Positions 1 to 6,885 of a DNA stretch of 10,630 nt are shown piece after piece; position 1 is the stretch's first letter, and each line of letters starts with the position of its first letter. The DNA comes from Thermodesulfobacteriota bacterium (GTDB lineage: Bacteria > Desulfobacterota > Thermodesulfobacteria > Thermodesulfobacteriales > Thermodesulfatatoraceae), in assembly GCA_013154385.1 (NCBI GenBank), contig JAADCO010000083.1:1-10630 (forward strand), read 5' to 3'. The notes below the pieces were generated by a model that saw only the letters and a list, made by a program, of their open reading frames with translations, was not told where the DNA came from and searched no databases. Both the position numbers and the translations under genes were made by a program.

Positions 1-688
1 AGGCCCAGATAAAGGCCGAGATCAGGGCGAAGGTGAAGCCTTTGGCCCCTTCGTCCGTGAGATAGCGCGTGATGCGCGGCAGGAAGTAGTGCCCCACCAC
101 GTAGGTGCCGACGAAGAAGAGGAGGATCTTCCCCAGGATGAGGGCCAGCGCGGTTATCTCGATGGAGCCGGTCTTCACCAGCCCCACGAGGAGGGAGAGG
201 GTGATGAGGGAGAGGATGTCGTCCACGATGGCCGCGCCGATGATAATGTGCCCGAGCTCCGTGCGGTTGATGCGCATGTTCTGGAGGATGACGGCCTGCA
301 CGGCGATGGCCGTGATGGAGATGCCCATGCCCACGAAGAGGGATTGGTAGATGGTGCCTCCGAAGAGCCTCGTCACCGCATACCCCATGACGAAGGGGAT
401 GACGAACCCGCCCAGGGCCACGCCGAGCGAGGGCCAGAAGTGTTCGAAGAGCTCCTTCGGGTCCATCTCCATGCCGGCGTAGAACATGGCGAAGAAGATG
501 CCGAGTTCGGCGAGGAGCTCGATGGGCGGAGACGGCGCCACCAGGCCGAGGAGGGGCGGGCCCAGGATGAGGCCGGCGACGAGCTCACCCAGCATCACCG
601 GGAACCCCAGCCGTTGGGCGATGCTTCCGCAGATCCAGGCTCCGGCCAGGATGAGGAGGAGGTTGATGATGAGGTCGGGCGTGATCAT
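1..688 (-). CDS. CPA2-family cation/proton antiporter, N-terminal part (runs off window start)
   Basis: Monovalent cation:H+ antiporter of the CPA2 (KefB/NapA-like) type in the inner membrane, probably exchanging Na+ or K+ for protons. About 229 residues are visible from the ATG at 688; the rest of the transport domain lies beyond base 1. The sequence is a run of hydrophobic helices with an early LGFPVMLGELVAGLILGP segment (residues 27-44), typical of the first helices of this family, and GAAIVDDIL (151-159), where the paired aspartates D156 and D157 match the double-Asp ion-binding motif of electrogenic antiporters such as NapA. SITAIAVQA (124-132) matches the unwound helix region. A GAAGG stretch lies just before the ATG. 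It is divergent from argH, with a shared 102-base spacer. The family is clear; the ion carried and any C-terminal regulatory domain cannot be seen. Confidence 0.88.
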   Translation of the reverse strand, partial: MITPDLIINLLLILAGAWICGSIAQRLGFPVMLGELVAGLILGPPLLGLVAPSPPIELLAELGIFFAMFYAGMEMDPKELFEHFWPSLGVALGGFVIPFVMGYAVTRLFGGTIYQSLFVGMGISITAIAVQAVILQNMRINRTELGHIIIGAAIVDDILSLITLSLLVGLVKTGSIEITALALILGKILLFFVGTYVVGHYFLPRITRYLTDEGAKGFTFALISAFIWA

Positions 689-741
689 GCCTTCTTTCTT
701 AGCACCTCAGGCCGGTTCTTCGAAGTCTTTTTAGATGCTCG

Positions 742-769
742 TTGCCCGCCAAGGGAGGGATGGTATTAG
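742..769 (+). promoter_or_regulatory. possible sigma70-type promoter for argH
   Basis: TTGCCC (742-747) and TATTAG (764-769) are separated by 16 bases, each matching four of six consensus positions. A start near 776 would leave a short leader containing GGAGGAGG ahead of the argH ATG. The match is weak. The rest of the 102-base divergent spacer shows no clear opposing promoter for the antiporter gene. Confidence 0.3.
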
Positions 770-790
770 TGTGGAAAAAGGAGGAGGGAC

Positions 791-2179
791 ATGGCCAAGG
801 AGAAACCCTGGGGCGGCAGGTTCGGCGAAGAGACCGACGCTTTGGTGGAGGAGTTCACCGCTTCCGTGCACTATGACCAGAGGCTCGCCCTCTACGACAT
901 CCGCGGGAGCATCGCCCACGCGCGGATGCTTGCGGCCTGCGGCATCATCGCTCCGGAGGAGGCCGAGGCCATTATCAAAGGGCTCGAAGAGATCGCCGCC
1001 GACATCCGGGCCGGGCGCTTCACCTGGCGCCGGGAGCTCGAAGACGTCCACATGAACATCGAGATGGCCTTGAAGGAGCGGATCGGCCCGGTGGCGGGCA
1101 AGCTCCATACGGCGCGCAGTCGAAACGATCAGGTGGCCACGGACGTGCGCCTCTTCCTGCGCGACGTGATCGACGAGGCGGTAAGGAGGCTCCTTGAGCT
1201 GAGGGCGGCGCTGGTGGAGAAGGCCGAGGCCCATCTCGGAATCATCATGCCGGGGTTCACCCATCTTCAGCACGCCCAACCCGTGCTCTTTGCCCATCAT
1301 CTCCACGCCTACTACGAGATGTTCCGCCGCGACACCGAGCGCCTGCGGGAAGCGCGCCGGCGGGTGAACGTCTGCCCCTTGGGAAGCGCCGCGCTGGCGG
1401 GAACCCCCTTTCCCATCGACCGGGAGATGGTCGCCCGGGAGCTGGGCTTTGAGGCCGTCTCCGCCAACAGCATGGACGCCGTCTCCGACCGCGACTTCAT
1501 CCTCGAGTTCCTCGCGGCTTCCTCCCTGATCTTCGTCCATCTCTCGCGCCTCATGGAGGAGTTCGTCCTCTGGATGAGCCAGGAGTTCGCCTTCATCGAC
1601 CTTCCGGACAAGCTGTGCACGGGAAGCTCCATCATGCCGCAGAAGAAGAACCCGGACGTGGCGGAACTCATCCGCGGCAAGACCGGGCGGGTCTTCGGGC
1701 ATCTCGTGGCCCTGCTCACGGTGATGAAGGCCCTTCCGCTCACCTACAACCGCGACCTCCAGGAGGACAAGGAGGCGCTCTTCGACACCGTGGACACCCT
1801 CCTGGCGTCCCTCAAGCTGGCCACGGCCCTGGTGCGCGGGCTCATCCCGCGCGCGGAACGGATGCGCGCGGCCTGCGAAGAGGGCCATCTCACGGCCACG
1901 GACCTGGCGGACTATCTCGTCACCAAGGGGCTTCCCTTCCGGGAGGCGCATCACGTCGTGGGGCGCATCGTGAGCTTTGCCGAGGAGCAGGGCCTGAAGC
2001 TCTGGGAGATCCCGCTTGAAAAGCTCCGGGAGTTCTCCCCGCTCATCGGGGAGGACGTCTACGAATGGCTCACCCTCGAGGGCTCGGTTGAGAGGAGGAA
2101 GGTCCCGGGAGGCACGGCCCCGGAACGGGTGAAAGAGGCCCTGGCCCGCGCCAGGGAAGAGCTTGCGCAGGAGTCCTGA
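791..2179 (+). CDS. argH: argininosuccinate lyase
   Basis: Cytoplasmic enzyme that splits argininosuccinate into arginine and fumarate, the last step of arginine synthesis. The 462-residue length is normal for ArgH. It begins with the family's WGGRF motif (residues 7-11), has SRNDQVATD (110-118), HLQHAQP (158-164, with the likely general acid H161), and the fumarase/aspartase superfamily signature GSSIMPQKKNPD (278-289), whose loop carries the catalytic serine. The C-terminal domain includes the usual SFAEEQG and GSVERRKVPGGTAP regions. The ATG at 791 follows GGAGGAGG with good spacing. No other arginine gene is in view. Its stop codon overlaps the next ATG (TGATG), so the methyltransferase gene is probably translationally coupled to it. 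Confidence 0.97.
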   Translation: MAKEKPWGGRFGEETDALVEEFTASVHYDQRLALYDIRGSIAHARMLAACGIIAPEEAEAIIKGLEEIAADIRAGRFTWRRELEDVHMNIEMALKERIGPVAGKLHTARSRNDQVATDVRLFLRDVIDEAVRRLLELRAALVEKAEAHLGIIMPGFTHLQHAQPVLFAHHLHAYYEMFRRDTERLREARRRVNVCPLGSAALAGTPFPIDREMVARELGFEAVSANSMDAVSDRDFILEFLAASSLIFVHLSRLMEEFVLWMSQEFAFIDLPDKLCTGSSIMPQKKNPDVAELIRGKTGRVFGHLVALLTVMKALPLTYNRDLQEDKEALFDTVDTLLASLKLATALVRGLIPRAERMRAACEEGHLTATDLADYLVTKGLPFREAHHVVGRIVSFAEEQGLKLWEIPLEKLREFSPLIGEDVYEWLTLEGSVERRKVPGGTAPERVKEALARAREELAQES

Positions 2180-2970
2180 TGCAGATTCGTCCCGAGGCCC
2201 AGACCAAGGCGCGCATGGAGAACCTGGCCGTGGTCATGGTGGAGACCCTCTATCCGGAAAACATCGGGTCCGCCGCCAGGGCGTGCGCCAACTTCGGGGT
2301 GGAAGAGCTCATCCTCGTGCGTCCCAAGAACCTGAACGAAGAGAAGATGCGGGCCATGGCCACCAGGGCCGGGCTCCCGGTGCTCGAGAAGATGAAGGTC
2401 TATCAGGACCTCGAAGAGGCCCTGGCCCCCTTTGGCTACGTGGTGGGCACCACCGCGCGCCTCGGACGCCAGCGCAAGGTCTACGAGACCATCCGCGAAG
2501 CCGCCCCGCGCCTGGCCGCCCTCTCCCAAGAAAACCGCATCGCCCTCCTTTTCGGGAACGAAAAATGGGGCCTCACCAACGAGGACCTCTATCATTGTCA
2601 CACCGTGGTCACCATCCCCACCACGGAGAAGGCCTCGCTCAACGTGTCGCAGGCCGTGGTCATCGTGCTCTACGAGATCTTCTGTCAGGGGGTGGAGGTG
2701 CCCCTTCCCAAACCGAGGCTGGCCACCATCGAGGAGCTCGAGCCCATGTACCGCCTGCTCAAGGAGACGCTCGAGGCCATTGACTACGTGCCGCACGACA
2801 ACGTCGTCCTCTGGATGACCACCATCCGGCGCTTCCTCTCGCGCCTCGACCTCACCGCGCAGGAGGTGCGTATCGTCCAGGGTTTTTGCCGAAACCTCCT
2901 CTGGCACCTGAAGCAGAAGGGCAAGAGGGAGGCCCAGGACGGGCCTCCCGAGGGAACTAGTCGAGATTGA
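2179..2970 (+). CDS. trmJ: SpoU-family (SPOUT) RNA 2'-O-methyltransferase, TrmJ-like
   Basis: Probable SAM-dependent tRNA ribose methyltransferase; TrmJ modifies position 32 of the anticodon loop. The three SpoU motifs are clear in the 263 residues: motif 1 NIGSAARACANFG (28-40, with the conserved N28 and R34), motif 2 ALLFGNEKWGLTNEDL (122-137, with E128), and motif 3 IPTTEKASLNVSQAVVIVLYE region (147-166) forming the trefoil-knot SAM site. The N-terminal placement of the SPOUT domain followed by a helical C-terminal extension (about 180-250) and the total length match TrmJ better than TrmL (about 155 residues) or RlmB/TrmH, which have N-terminal extensions. AGGAG lies five bases before the ATG; M13 is an alternative start. 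The last 14 bases overlap the convergent cytochrome gene. Family certain; the exact target nucleotide is inferred. Confidence 0.85.
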   Translation: MQIRPEAQTKARMENLAVVMVETLYPENIGSAARACANFGVEELILVRPKNLNEEKMRAMATRAGLPVLEKMKVYQDLEEALAPFGYVVGTTARLGRQRKVYETIREAAPRLAALSQENRIALLFGNEKWGLTNEDLYHCHTVVTIPTTEKASLNVSQAVVIVLYEIFCQGVEVPLPKPRLATIEELEPMYRLLKETLEAIDYVPHDNVVLWMTTIRRFLSRLDLTAQEVRIVQGFCRNLLWHLKQKGKREAQDGPPEGTSRD

Positions 2971-4288
2971 TGGTGATCTGGGAGGAGTTCACGAGGATCG
3001 GGGCGTACTCGTCTTCAGGCAGATCGAAGAACTTGCCCACGGAGCTGGGCACCTGAGAGTAGTAGAGATTGGCCTTGATGGTGATGGGGCCTTTGGCCTC
3101 GGCCGGGATCTTGAAGGTGTAGGTCTCGACCTTGGTCTCCCGCGGACCGATGCGATAGTCCACGAGCTCGTTGTTGGCCGTGTACCACTGACACACCGTC
3201 ATGCGGCCCTTGGGGTCGAAGAAGGGCTTGCGGAAGATGCGCGCGCCGGCAGGCACGTCGCCGTCACGCTTGAGCCCCTTGAAGTCCTTGATCTCCATGA
3301 TCTCGCCGATGGCGAAGTAGGCGTAGGCGTTAGGATCGGCGATGGTGTACTCCTCGCCCTTGAATCCCTTTTTGTTCACCGGCAGGTGCCAGCTCTTGCC
3401 GTTGGCGTCGATGGCCCAGACCTCGAGCCAGAGCATACGCTCTTCCGCGGAACCGGAGGGGATCATGTGACCCACCTTGCCGTTGAAGAGCTCGGCGCGG
3501 ATCTTGACCGTCTCGCCGGGAGCGGCCTTGTCCTTGTTGGCGTAGAGGGCGATGTCCACGGCTCCCGCGAGCTTCGCCGGAGAGTGGGAACCCTGGAAGG
3601 CGTGGTGCGCCATGTCCGCCCGCTCCGGACCCATGGTCGCGGCCTTACCCGGGGCGCGATACATGTGGCAGTCCTGACAAACGACCCCTTCCTTGGCGTA
3701 GGGGCTGGCCTTCCATTCCCGATAGGTGGCCTTGACCCAGGCACCGTAGGGGCTCGCTTCGTCGTGACAGGTGGCGCAGAACTCCGCGCTCTTGATGAAT
3801 TCCGAGGGCGTGACCTTGTGGCTCACGGGCTTGGCGTCTTTGCGCGGCCCGACCTTGGTCTTCCCGGGTTCGATGACGTAGCTGAAGTTGAAGGGCTCCT
3901 TTTCCGTGGTGCCGGTGATGTTGTGGCAGATCTCGCAGGAGACCCCTTCGTTGGCGCGGGTGCCCTCGGAGGCCGGCTTGGGCGGGATGTCCCCGGCCAA
4001 GAAGGCCAGCGGGGCGTGGCAACCAATGCAGCCGGCCTTGACCCCCGCCACCTTGGGCTCCTTCATGGCGTGGGGGAGGGCCAGCTTGAAGTATTCGACC
4101 TGGTCCCAGGTGTGGGTGTAGGCCTTGGCCATCATGTTCGCCTTCCATTCCTGGTAGATCTCCTTGTGGCAGCTGCCGCATTTCTGGGGCTTCTTGAAGT
4201 CGTGGTACTTGAAGCTTCCCATTTCTGCGGCCAGAGAGGGGCTGGCCGCCACGAGACAAAGGGTCAACAGACCGAGCAAAATCCTCAT
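2957..4288 (-). CDS. exported pentaheme c-type cytochrome, cytochrome c554-like haem domain plus beta-rich C-terminal domain
   Basis: Periplasmic electron-transfer protein of 443 residues. Residues 1-21 form a Sec signal peptide (MRIL...ASPSLAA). Five CXXCH haem sites follow: CGSCH 37-41, CIGCH 87-91, CEICH 118-122, CATCH 171-175 and CQDCH 204-208. The W-x-x-(S/M)-containing stretches before or after haem sites (for example EWKASPYAKEGVVCQDCHM) resemble the cytochrome c554 family. From about residue 220 to the end there are no haem sites; this half looks like a beta-sandwich module. A perfect AGGAGGTGA lies before the ATG. The gene is the last of the peroxiredoxin-rubredoxin-cytochrome run, 11 bases after rubredoxin, and overlaps trmJ-like by 14 bases at the stop. 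Partners are unknown; a role in draining or supplying electrons for peroxide or oxygen defence is inference from the neighbourhood. Confidence 0.9.
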   Translation of the reverse strand: MRILLGLLTLCLVAASPSLAAEMGSFKYHDFKKPQKCGSCHKEIYQEWKANMMAKAYTHTWDQVEYFKLALPHAMKEPKVAGVKAGCIGCHAPLAFLAGDIPPKPASEGTRANEGVSCEICHNITGTTEKEPFNFSYVIEPGKTKVGPRKDAKPVSHKVTPSEFIKSAEFCATCHDEASPYGAWVKATYREWKASPYAKEGVVCQDCHMYRAPGKAATMGPERADMAHHAFQGSHSPAKLAGAVDIALYANKDKAAPGETVKIRAELFNGKVGHMIPSGSAEERMLWLEVWAIDANGKSWHLPVNKKGFKGEEYTIADPNAYAYFAIGEIMEIKDFKGLKRDGDVPAGARIFRKPFFDPKGRMTVCQWYTANNELVDYRIGPRETKVETYTFKIPAEAKGPITIKANLYYSQVPSSVGKFFDLPEDEYAPILVNSSQITINLD

Positions 4289-4299
4289 AGGTTCACCTC

Positions 4300-4461
4300 C
4301 TAGTCGGTGGGATTGAAAGCTGATTTCGGGGCCCCGCAGACCGGACAGGTCCAGTCTTCGGGAAGGTCCTCGAAAGCCGTGCCTGCGGGAAACCCCCGCT
4401 CCGGGTCGCCTTCGGCGGGGTCATAGACGTATCCGCACACGGAACAAACGTATTTCTTCAT
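4300..4461 (-). CDS. rub: rubredoxin
   Basis: Small cytoplasmic one-electron carrier with a single Fe(Cys)4 centre. It is only 53 residues and easily missed by length-filtered gene calling. The sequence starts MKKYVCSVCGYVYDPAEGDP and ends DWTCPVCGAPKSAF followed by NPTD. The two CXXC(G) knuckles (C6/C9 and C39/C42) supply the iron ligands, and the conserved YVYDPxxGDP and GTxFEDLPxDW core segments are all present. Its length and every signature match classic anaerobe rubredoxins. AAGGAGG sits six bases before the ATG. It lies 39 bases after the peroxiredoxin stop and 11 before the cytochrome start, so it is probably co-transcribed with both. Known rubredoxin partners in anaerobes include rubrerythrin and superoxide reductase; reduction of the adjacent peroxiredoxin is a reasonable inference. 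Confidence 0.97.
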   Translation of the reverse strand: MKKYVCSVCGYVYDPAEGDPERGFPAGTAFEDLPEDWTCPVCGAPKSAFNPTD

Positions 4462-4473
4462 GGATGCCTCCTT

Positions 4474-4493
4474 GGGGCGGGAGGCCCCGCCCC
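4474..4493 (-). other. intercistronic GC hairpin between peroxiredoxin and rubredoxin
   Basis: A perfect 8-bp inverted repeat (GGGGCGGG on the coding strand, 4-base loop, CCCGCCCC) fills most of the 39-base gap and abuts the rubredoxin ribosome binding site (complement of 4467-4473). No T-run follows, so it is not a standard intrinsic terminator. It may set mRNA stability or the ratio of the two proteins. Confidence 0.6.
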
Positions 4494-4500
4494 GTAAGCT

Positions 4501-5109
4501 CTACTTGTCGAGATTTTCCGGTTTCCAGATTTCCCAGACCTTGCCCGCCAGTTCGGGTGCAGGCTTGAGAGTAGGTTTGCCCGGCTCCCATTCCGCCGGA
4601 CAGGCTTCGCCAGGATGCTCGCGCACGTACTGGAAGGCGTCGATCTGACGGAGGAGTTCCTTGATGTTGCGCCCAACCGGGGCGTTGAGCATCTCGATGG
4701 ACTGGATCACCCCGTCGGGATCGATGAGGAACCGTCCGCGAAGGTTGAGGCCGAGTTTCTCGTCGTAGACGCCGTAGAGCTGACCGATCTTCCCGGCCAC
4801 GTCCCAGAGGAGAGGGAAGGGAACGCCGCCGGGTACCATCTTGGAGAGCTCGATCTCCTGCCAGACCTTGTGGGTGAACACCGTGTCCGTGCTGATGGCC
4901 AAGACCTCTACGTTGCGCTTCTTGAACTCTTCGTAGCGCGCCGCGACCGCGGCCAATTCCGTGGGTCAAACGAAGGTGAAGTCCGCCGGATAGAAGAAGA
5001 TGACGACCCACTTGCCCTTGAGGTCCGAGAGCTTGATGGTCTTGATCTCGCCGTTAACATAAGCCTGGGCCTCAAAATCCGGAGCCATGATGCCTGGACG
5101 TATACACAT
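4501..5109 (-). CDS. prxU: selenocysteine peroxiredoxin (AhpC/Prx1-type), UGA-encoded Sec48
   Basis: Thiol/selenol peroxidase reducing H2O2 and organic peroxides in the cytoplasm. Read through the in-frame TGA at 4966-4968, the 202-residue product is a full-length Prx1/AhpC-type protein: N-terminal MAPDFEAQAYVNGEIK, LKGKWVVIFFYPADFTFV, then the TGA, then PTELAAVAARYEEF. In cysteine homologues this motif is FTFVCPTEL, so the TGA falls exactly on the peroxidatic residue. The resolving cysteine is present in GEACPAEW (C170), and the family's STDTVFTHKVW and GRFLIDPDGVIQ blocks are intact. The ATG at 5109 is chosen because AAGGAGGG precedes it at good spacing and MCIRPGI aligns with the usual N-terminus; the ATG at 5088 has no such site. 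Selenoprotein peroxiredoxins are known (PrxU of Eubacterium acidaminophilum). A nonsense mutation or sequencing error is the alternative, less likely given the hairpin that follows. It heads the run with rubredoxin and pentaheme cytochrome. Confidence 0.9.
4935..4968 (-). promoter_or_regulatory. candidate bacterial SECIS element in the peroxiredoxin gene (with Sec codon 4966-4968)
   Basis: Counting the U of UGA as 1, GCCGC (16-20) pairs with GCGGC (25-29), leaving a four-base loop GGUC at 21-24. The loop begins 17 nt after the UGA, with G at the first two positions, as bacterial SECIS elements require. The loop resembles the AGGUCU loop of E. coli fdhF at nearly the same distance. Weaker pairing (G15-C31, U14-G32, A12-U34) could extend the stem. 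SelB binding is inferred; folding was done by eye. Confidence 0.65.
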
Positions 5110-5147
5110 ACCTACTCCCTCCTTGTAACGCTTTTTAGTTTGAATCC

Positions 5148-5180
5148 CTCTTAAAGAAGAAGTCGTCCTTTGTCAAGGAC
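5148..5180 (-). promoter_or_regulatory. possible promoter with overlapping inverted repeat for the peroxiredoxin operon
   Basis: On the coding strand a perfect -35 hexamer TTGACA (5176-5171) is followed after 17 bases by TAAGAG (5153-5148), a weak -10. The -35 lies inside a 6-bp inverted repeat GTCCTT-GACA-AAGGAC (5180-5165), which could be an operator. It does not match the PerR or Fur consensus. The leader to the ATG at 5109 would be about 30 nt. Confidence 0.35.
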
Positions 5181-5248
5181 AATTTTCACAAATTTCTCCC
5201 GGCCCTCTACTTAATGAGATAAGCATTCGGCCCTCACCCACAAGAGGA

Positions 5249-5267
5249 CCGAAAAATTCGGGTTTTT
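5249..5267 (+). terminator. weak plus-strand terminator-like hairpin
   Basis: CCGAA (5249-5253), a three-base loop and TTCGG (5257-5261) are followed by G and five T (5263-5267). The stem is only 5 bp. No plus-strand gene lies upstream nearby, so if it acts it would stop antisense transcription entering the ferritin gene. On the minus strand the same repeat lacks a T-run. Confidence 0.25.
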
Positions 5268-5274
5268 ATGGGGA

Positions 5275-5294
5275 CCGGGCCCCGGAGGGCCCGG
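5275..5294 (-). terminator. GC-rich hairpin just after the ferritin stop
   Basis: A perfect 8-bp inverted repeat CCGGGCCC / GGGCCCGG with a four-base loop lies seven bases after the ferritin stop codon. No T-run follows on the minus strand, so it may be a transcript 3'-end stabiliser or a hairpin-only terminator. The remaining 192-base spacer to the peroxiredoxin holds no gene that I can recognise. Confidence 0.45.
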
Positions 5295-5301
5295 CTCTTT
5301 C

Positions 5302-5826
5302 TCAGGCGTTGGTCTCCGTGGCGAGGCTCGTGAAGTCTATCCTGCGCTGGGCGAGTTCCCGGTCGATCATGAAGATGCCCCCCGGCGCGTCGGCCACGAG
5401 CTTCATCTTCTCCACCAACGAGCCGAAGGAGTCTTCCTCTTCCACCTGTTCCGTGACGAACCATTGGAGAAAGATGTAAGTGGCGTGGTCCTTCTCTTCC
5501 TGGGCCAGTTCCACGAGCCTGTTGATCTTTTCGGTCACCTCACGCTCGTGTTTGAGCCCGAATTCGAGCACAGCCAGGGGAGACTCCCAGTCGGTAGGAG
5601 GCTGCTCGATGGCCTGAAGGCGCACCCTCCCGCCGCGTTCGTTGACGAAGTGGTAGAACTTCATGGCGTGCATGCACTCCTCCACCGCCTGGGCCTTCAT
5701 CCAGCTCGCAAAGCCTTCGAGGGAGAGGCTTTCGAAGTAGGAGGCCATGGAGAGGTAGAGATAGGCGGAGTAAAACTCCCATTTGATTTGTTCGTTCAAG
5801 GCCTGTTCCATCCGTTCGCTGAGCAT
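5302..5826 (-). CDS. ftn: non-haem ferritin (FtnA-type)
   Basis: Iron-storage protein that oxidises Fe(II) with O2 or H2O2 and stores it as a ferric mineral inside a 24-subunit shell in the cytoplasm. The 174 residues match bacterial FtnA in length. Ferroxidase-centre residues are in place: E17 and Y24 (in EQIKWEFYSAYLYL), E50 and H53 (in VEECMHAMKFYHF), E93, and Q126 with the following acidic run EEE in FLQWFVTEQVEEE. No haem-binding methionine of bacterioferritin is apparent, which favours FtnA over Bfr. The ATG at 5826 follows GAGGAGG. It lies 15 bases after the pstS stop and is probably in the same transcript, an unusual pairing. A GC hairpin follows the stop. The next gene downstream on this strand is the peroxiredoxin, so iron and peroxide control are clustered. 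Confidence 0.95.
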   Translation of the reverse strand: MLSERMEQALNEQIKWEFYSAYLYLSMASYFESLSLEGFASWMKAQAVEECMHAMKFYHFVNERGGRVRLQAIEQPPTDWESPLAVLEFGLKHEREVTEKINRLVELAQEEKDHATYIFLQWFVTEQVEEEDSFGSLVEKMKLVADAPGGIFMIDRELAQRRIDFTSLATETNA

Positions 5827-5841
5827 GTCCGTCCTCCTCGC

Positions 5842-6885
5842 TTACTGATTGGTGCTCAAAAGGGGTTTGCCCTGGTAAGTGACGCTTTGCAAGATCTTTT
5901 CGGCCTTTTTCACCGCTATCTCCGGAAGCCTTCCGTAGAGGAGCTTTTCGTTCATCTCCTGGGCGTCGTGGATGCACCACCAGAGGAGGTCCACCAGGGC
6001 CTTGGCCTTTTCGTAGGGGCGGTTTCCGTAGGCCTGTTCCTGATAGATGATGATCCAGGTGAGGGCCGCAATGGGATAGCCGTCAGGAGCCGGGGTGTCC
6101 GTGAGGGAGCAGCGCGTGTCGTCCGGGATGTCGATGTTGGCCGCCGCGGTGATGGCTTGAAGCGTGGGTTTCACGAACTTCCCCGCGCGGTTCCTGATGG
6201 CCGCCACCGGGATGTGGTTCTTCTCCGCGTAGGAGATCTCGATGTAGCCGATGCACCCCGGGATCTGCTTGATGAGCCCGGCCACACCGGCGTTGCCCTT
6301 GCCGCCCATGCCCACCGGCCAGCGCACGGCCTTGCCGCGCCCCACGCGCTTGCACCACTCCTCGCTCACCTTGCAGAGGTAGTCGGTGAACACGTAGGTC
6401 GTGCCCGAACCGTCGGAACGATAGGCCACCATCACCGGCAGCGGCGGGAACTTGACCTCCGGGTTGATCTCTTTGAGGCGCGGGTCGTTCCACTTCCTGA
6501 TCTTCCCGAGATAGATGTCCACCAGGACTTCCGGCGTGAGCTTGAGCTCCCTCACCCCGGGGAGGTTGAACCCGATGGCCACGGCTCCTACGGCCGTGGG
6601 GATGTGGAGGATCTTCCCCGGCGCGCGGGCCAGCTCCTCATCGGTCATCGGGGCGTCGGTGGCGCCGAAGTCCACCGTGCGGGCCAAAAGCTGCCGGATG
6701 CCGCCTCCGGAACCAATGGCCTGATAGTTCACCTTGATGCCGGTCATCTTGTAGTAGACGTCGAACCACTTGTGGTACAGGGGATAGGGAAAAGTGGCTC
6801 CGGCCCCGAGGAGGGTGACCTTCCCGGCCCAGGCAACGCTTGCCAAAAGGAGAAACACCAGGACACCCAACCAGATCCTTCTCAT
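5842..6885 (-). CDS. pstS: periplasmic phosphate-binding protein PstS
   Basis: Substrate-binding protein that delivers inorganic phosphate to the PstCAB ABC transporter. The 347-residue product has a Sec signal peptide (residues 1-20, MRRIWL...SVAWA). Family blocks are GAGATFPYPLYHKWF (28-42), YQAIGSGGGIRQL (54-66), DFGATDAPM (72-80), RSDGSGTT (156-163) and GKGNAGVAGLIKQIPGCIGYIE; the GATFP, IGSGGG, D73 and RSDGSG regions form the phosphate pocket. The ATG at 6885 has AGGAGG seven bases upstream. A Pho-box-like tandem repeat lies about 70 bases upstream, which fits phosphate-starvation control. No pstC, pstA, pstB or phoU follows; instead a ferritin gene comes 15 bases later, so the transporter genes must be elsewhere or this PstS has another partner. 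Confidence 0.95.
   Translation of the reverse strand: MRRIWLGVLVFLLLASVAWAGKVTLLGAGATFPYPLYHKWFDVYYKMTGIKVNYQAIGSGGGIRQLLARTVDFGATDAPMTDEELARAPGKILHIPTAVGAVAIGFNLPGVRELKLTPEVLVDIYLGKIRKWNDPRLKEINPEVKFPPLPVMVAYRSDGSGTTYVFTDYLCKVSEEWCKRVGRGKAVRWPVGMGGKGNAGVAGLIKQIPGCIGYIEISYAEKNHIPVAAIRNRAGKFVKPTLQAITAAANIDIPDDTRCSLTDTPAPDGYPIAALTWIIIYQEQAYGNRPYEKAKALVDLLWWCIHDAQEMNEKLLYGRLPEIAVKKAEKILQSVTYQGKPLLSTNQ

Noticed and set aside
89..769. 226-codon plus-strand open frame at the left edge
   Set aside because: Extremely acidic and His-rich antisense of the antiporter gene, whose membrane helices and DD motif are clear on the minus strand.
731..1954. 407-codon minus-strand open frame opposite argH
   Set aside because: ArgH is unmistakable on the plus strand; this frame shows only biased composition.
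3386..4303. 305-codon plus-strand open frame opposite the pentaheme cytochrome
   Set aside because: No motif, and the opposite strand has a signal peptide, a perfect ribosome binding site and five haem sites.
4501..4956. Truncated 151-residue peroxiredoxin starting after the UGA
   Set aside because: It would lack the active site and first strands; the conserved N-terminal part is in frame directly upstream.
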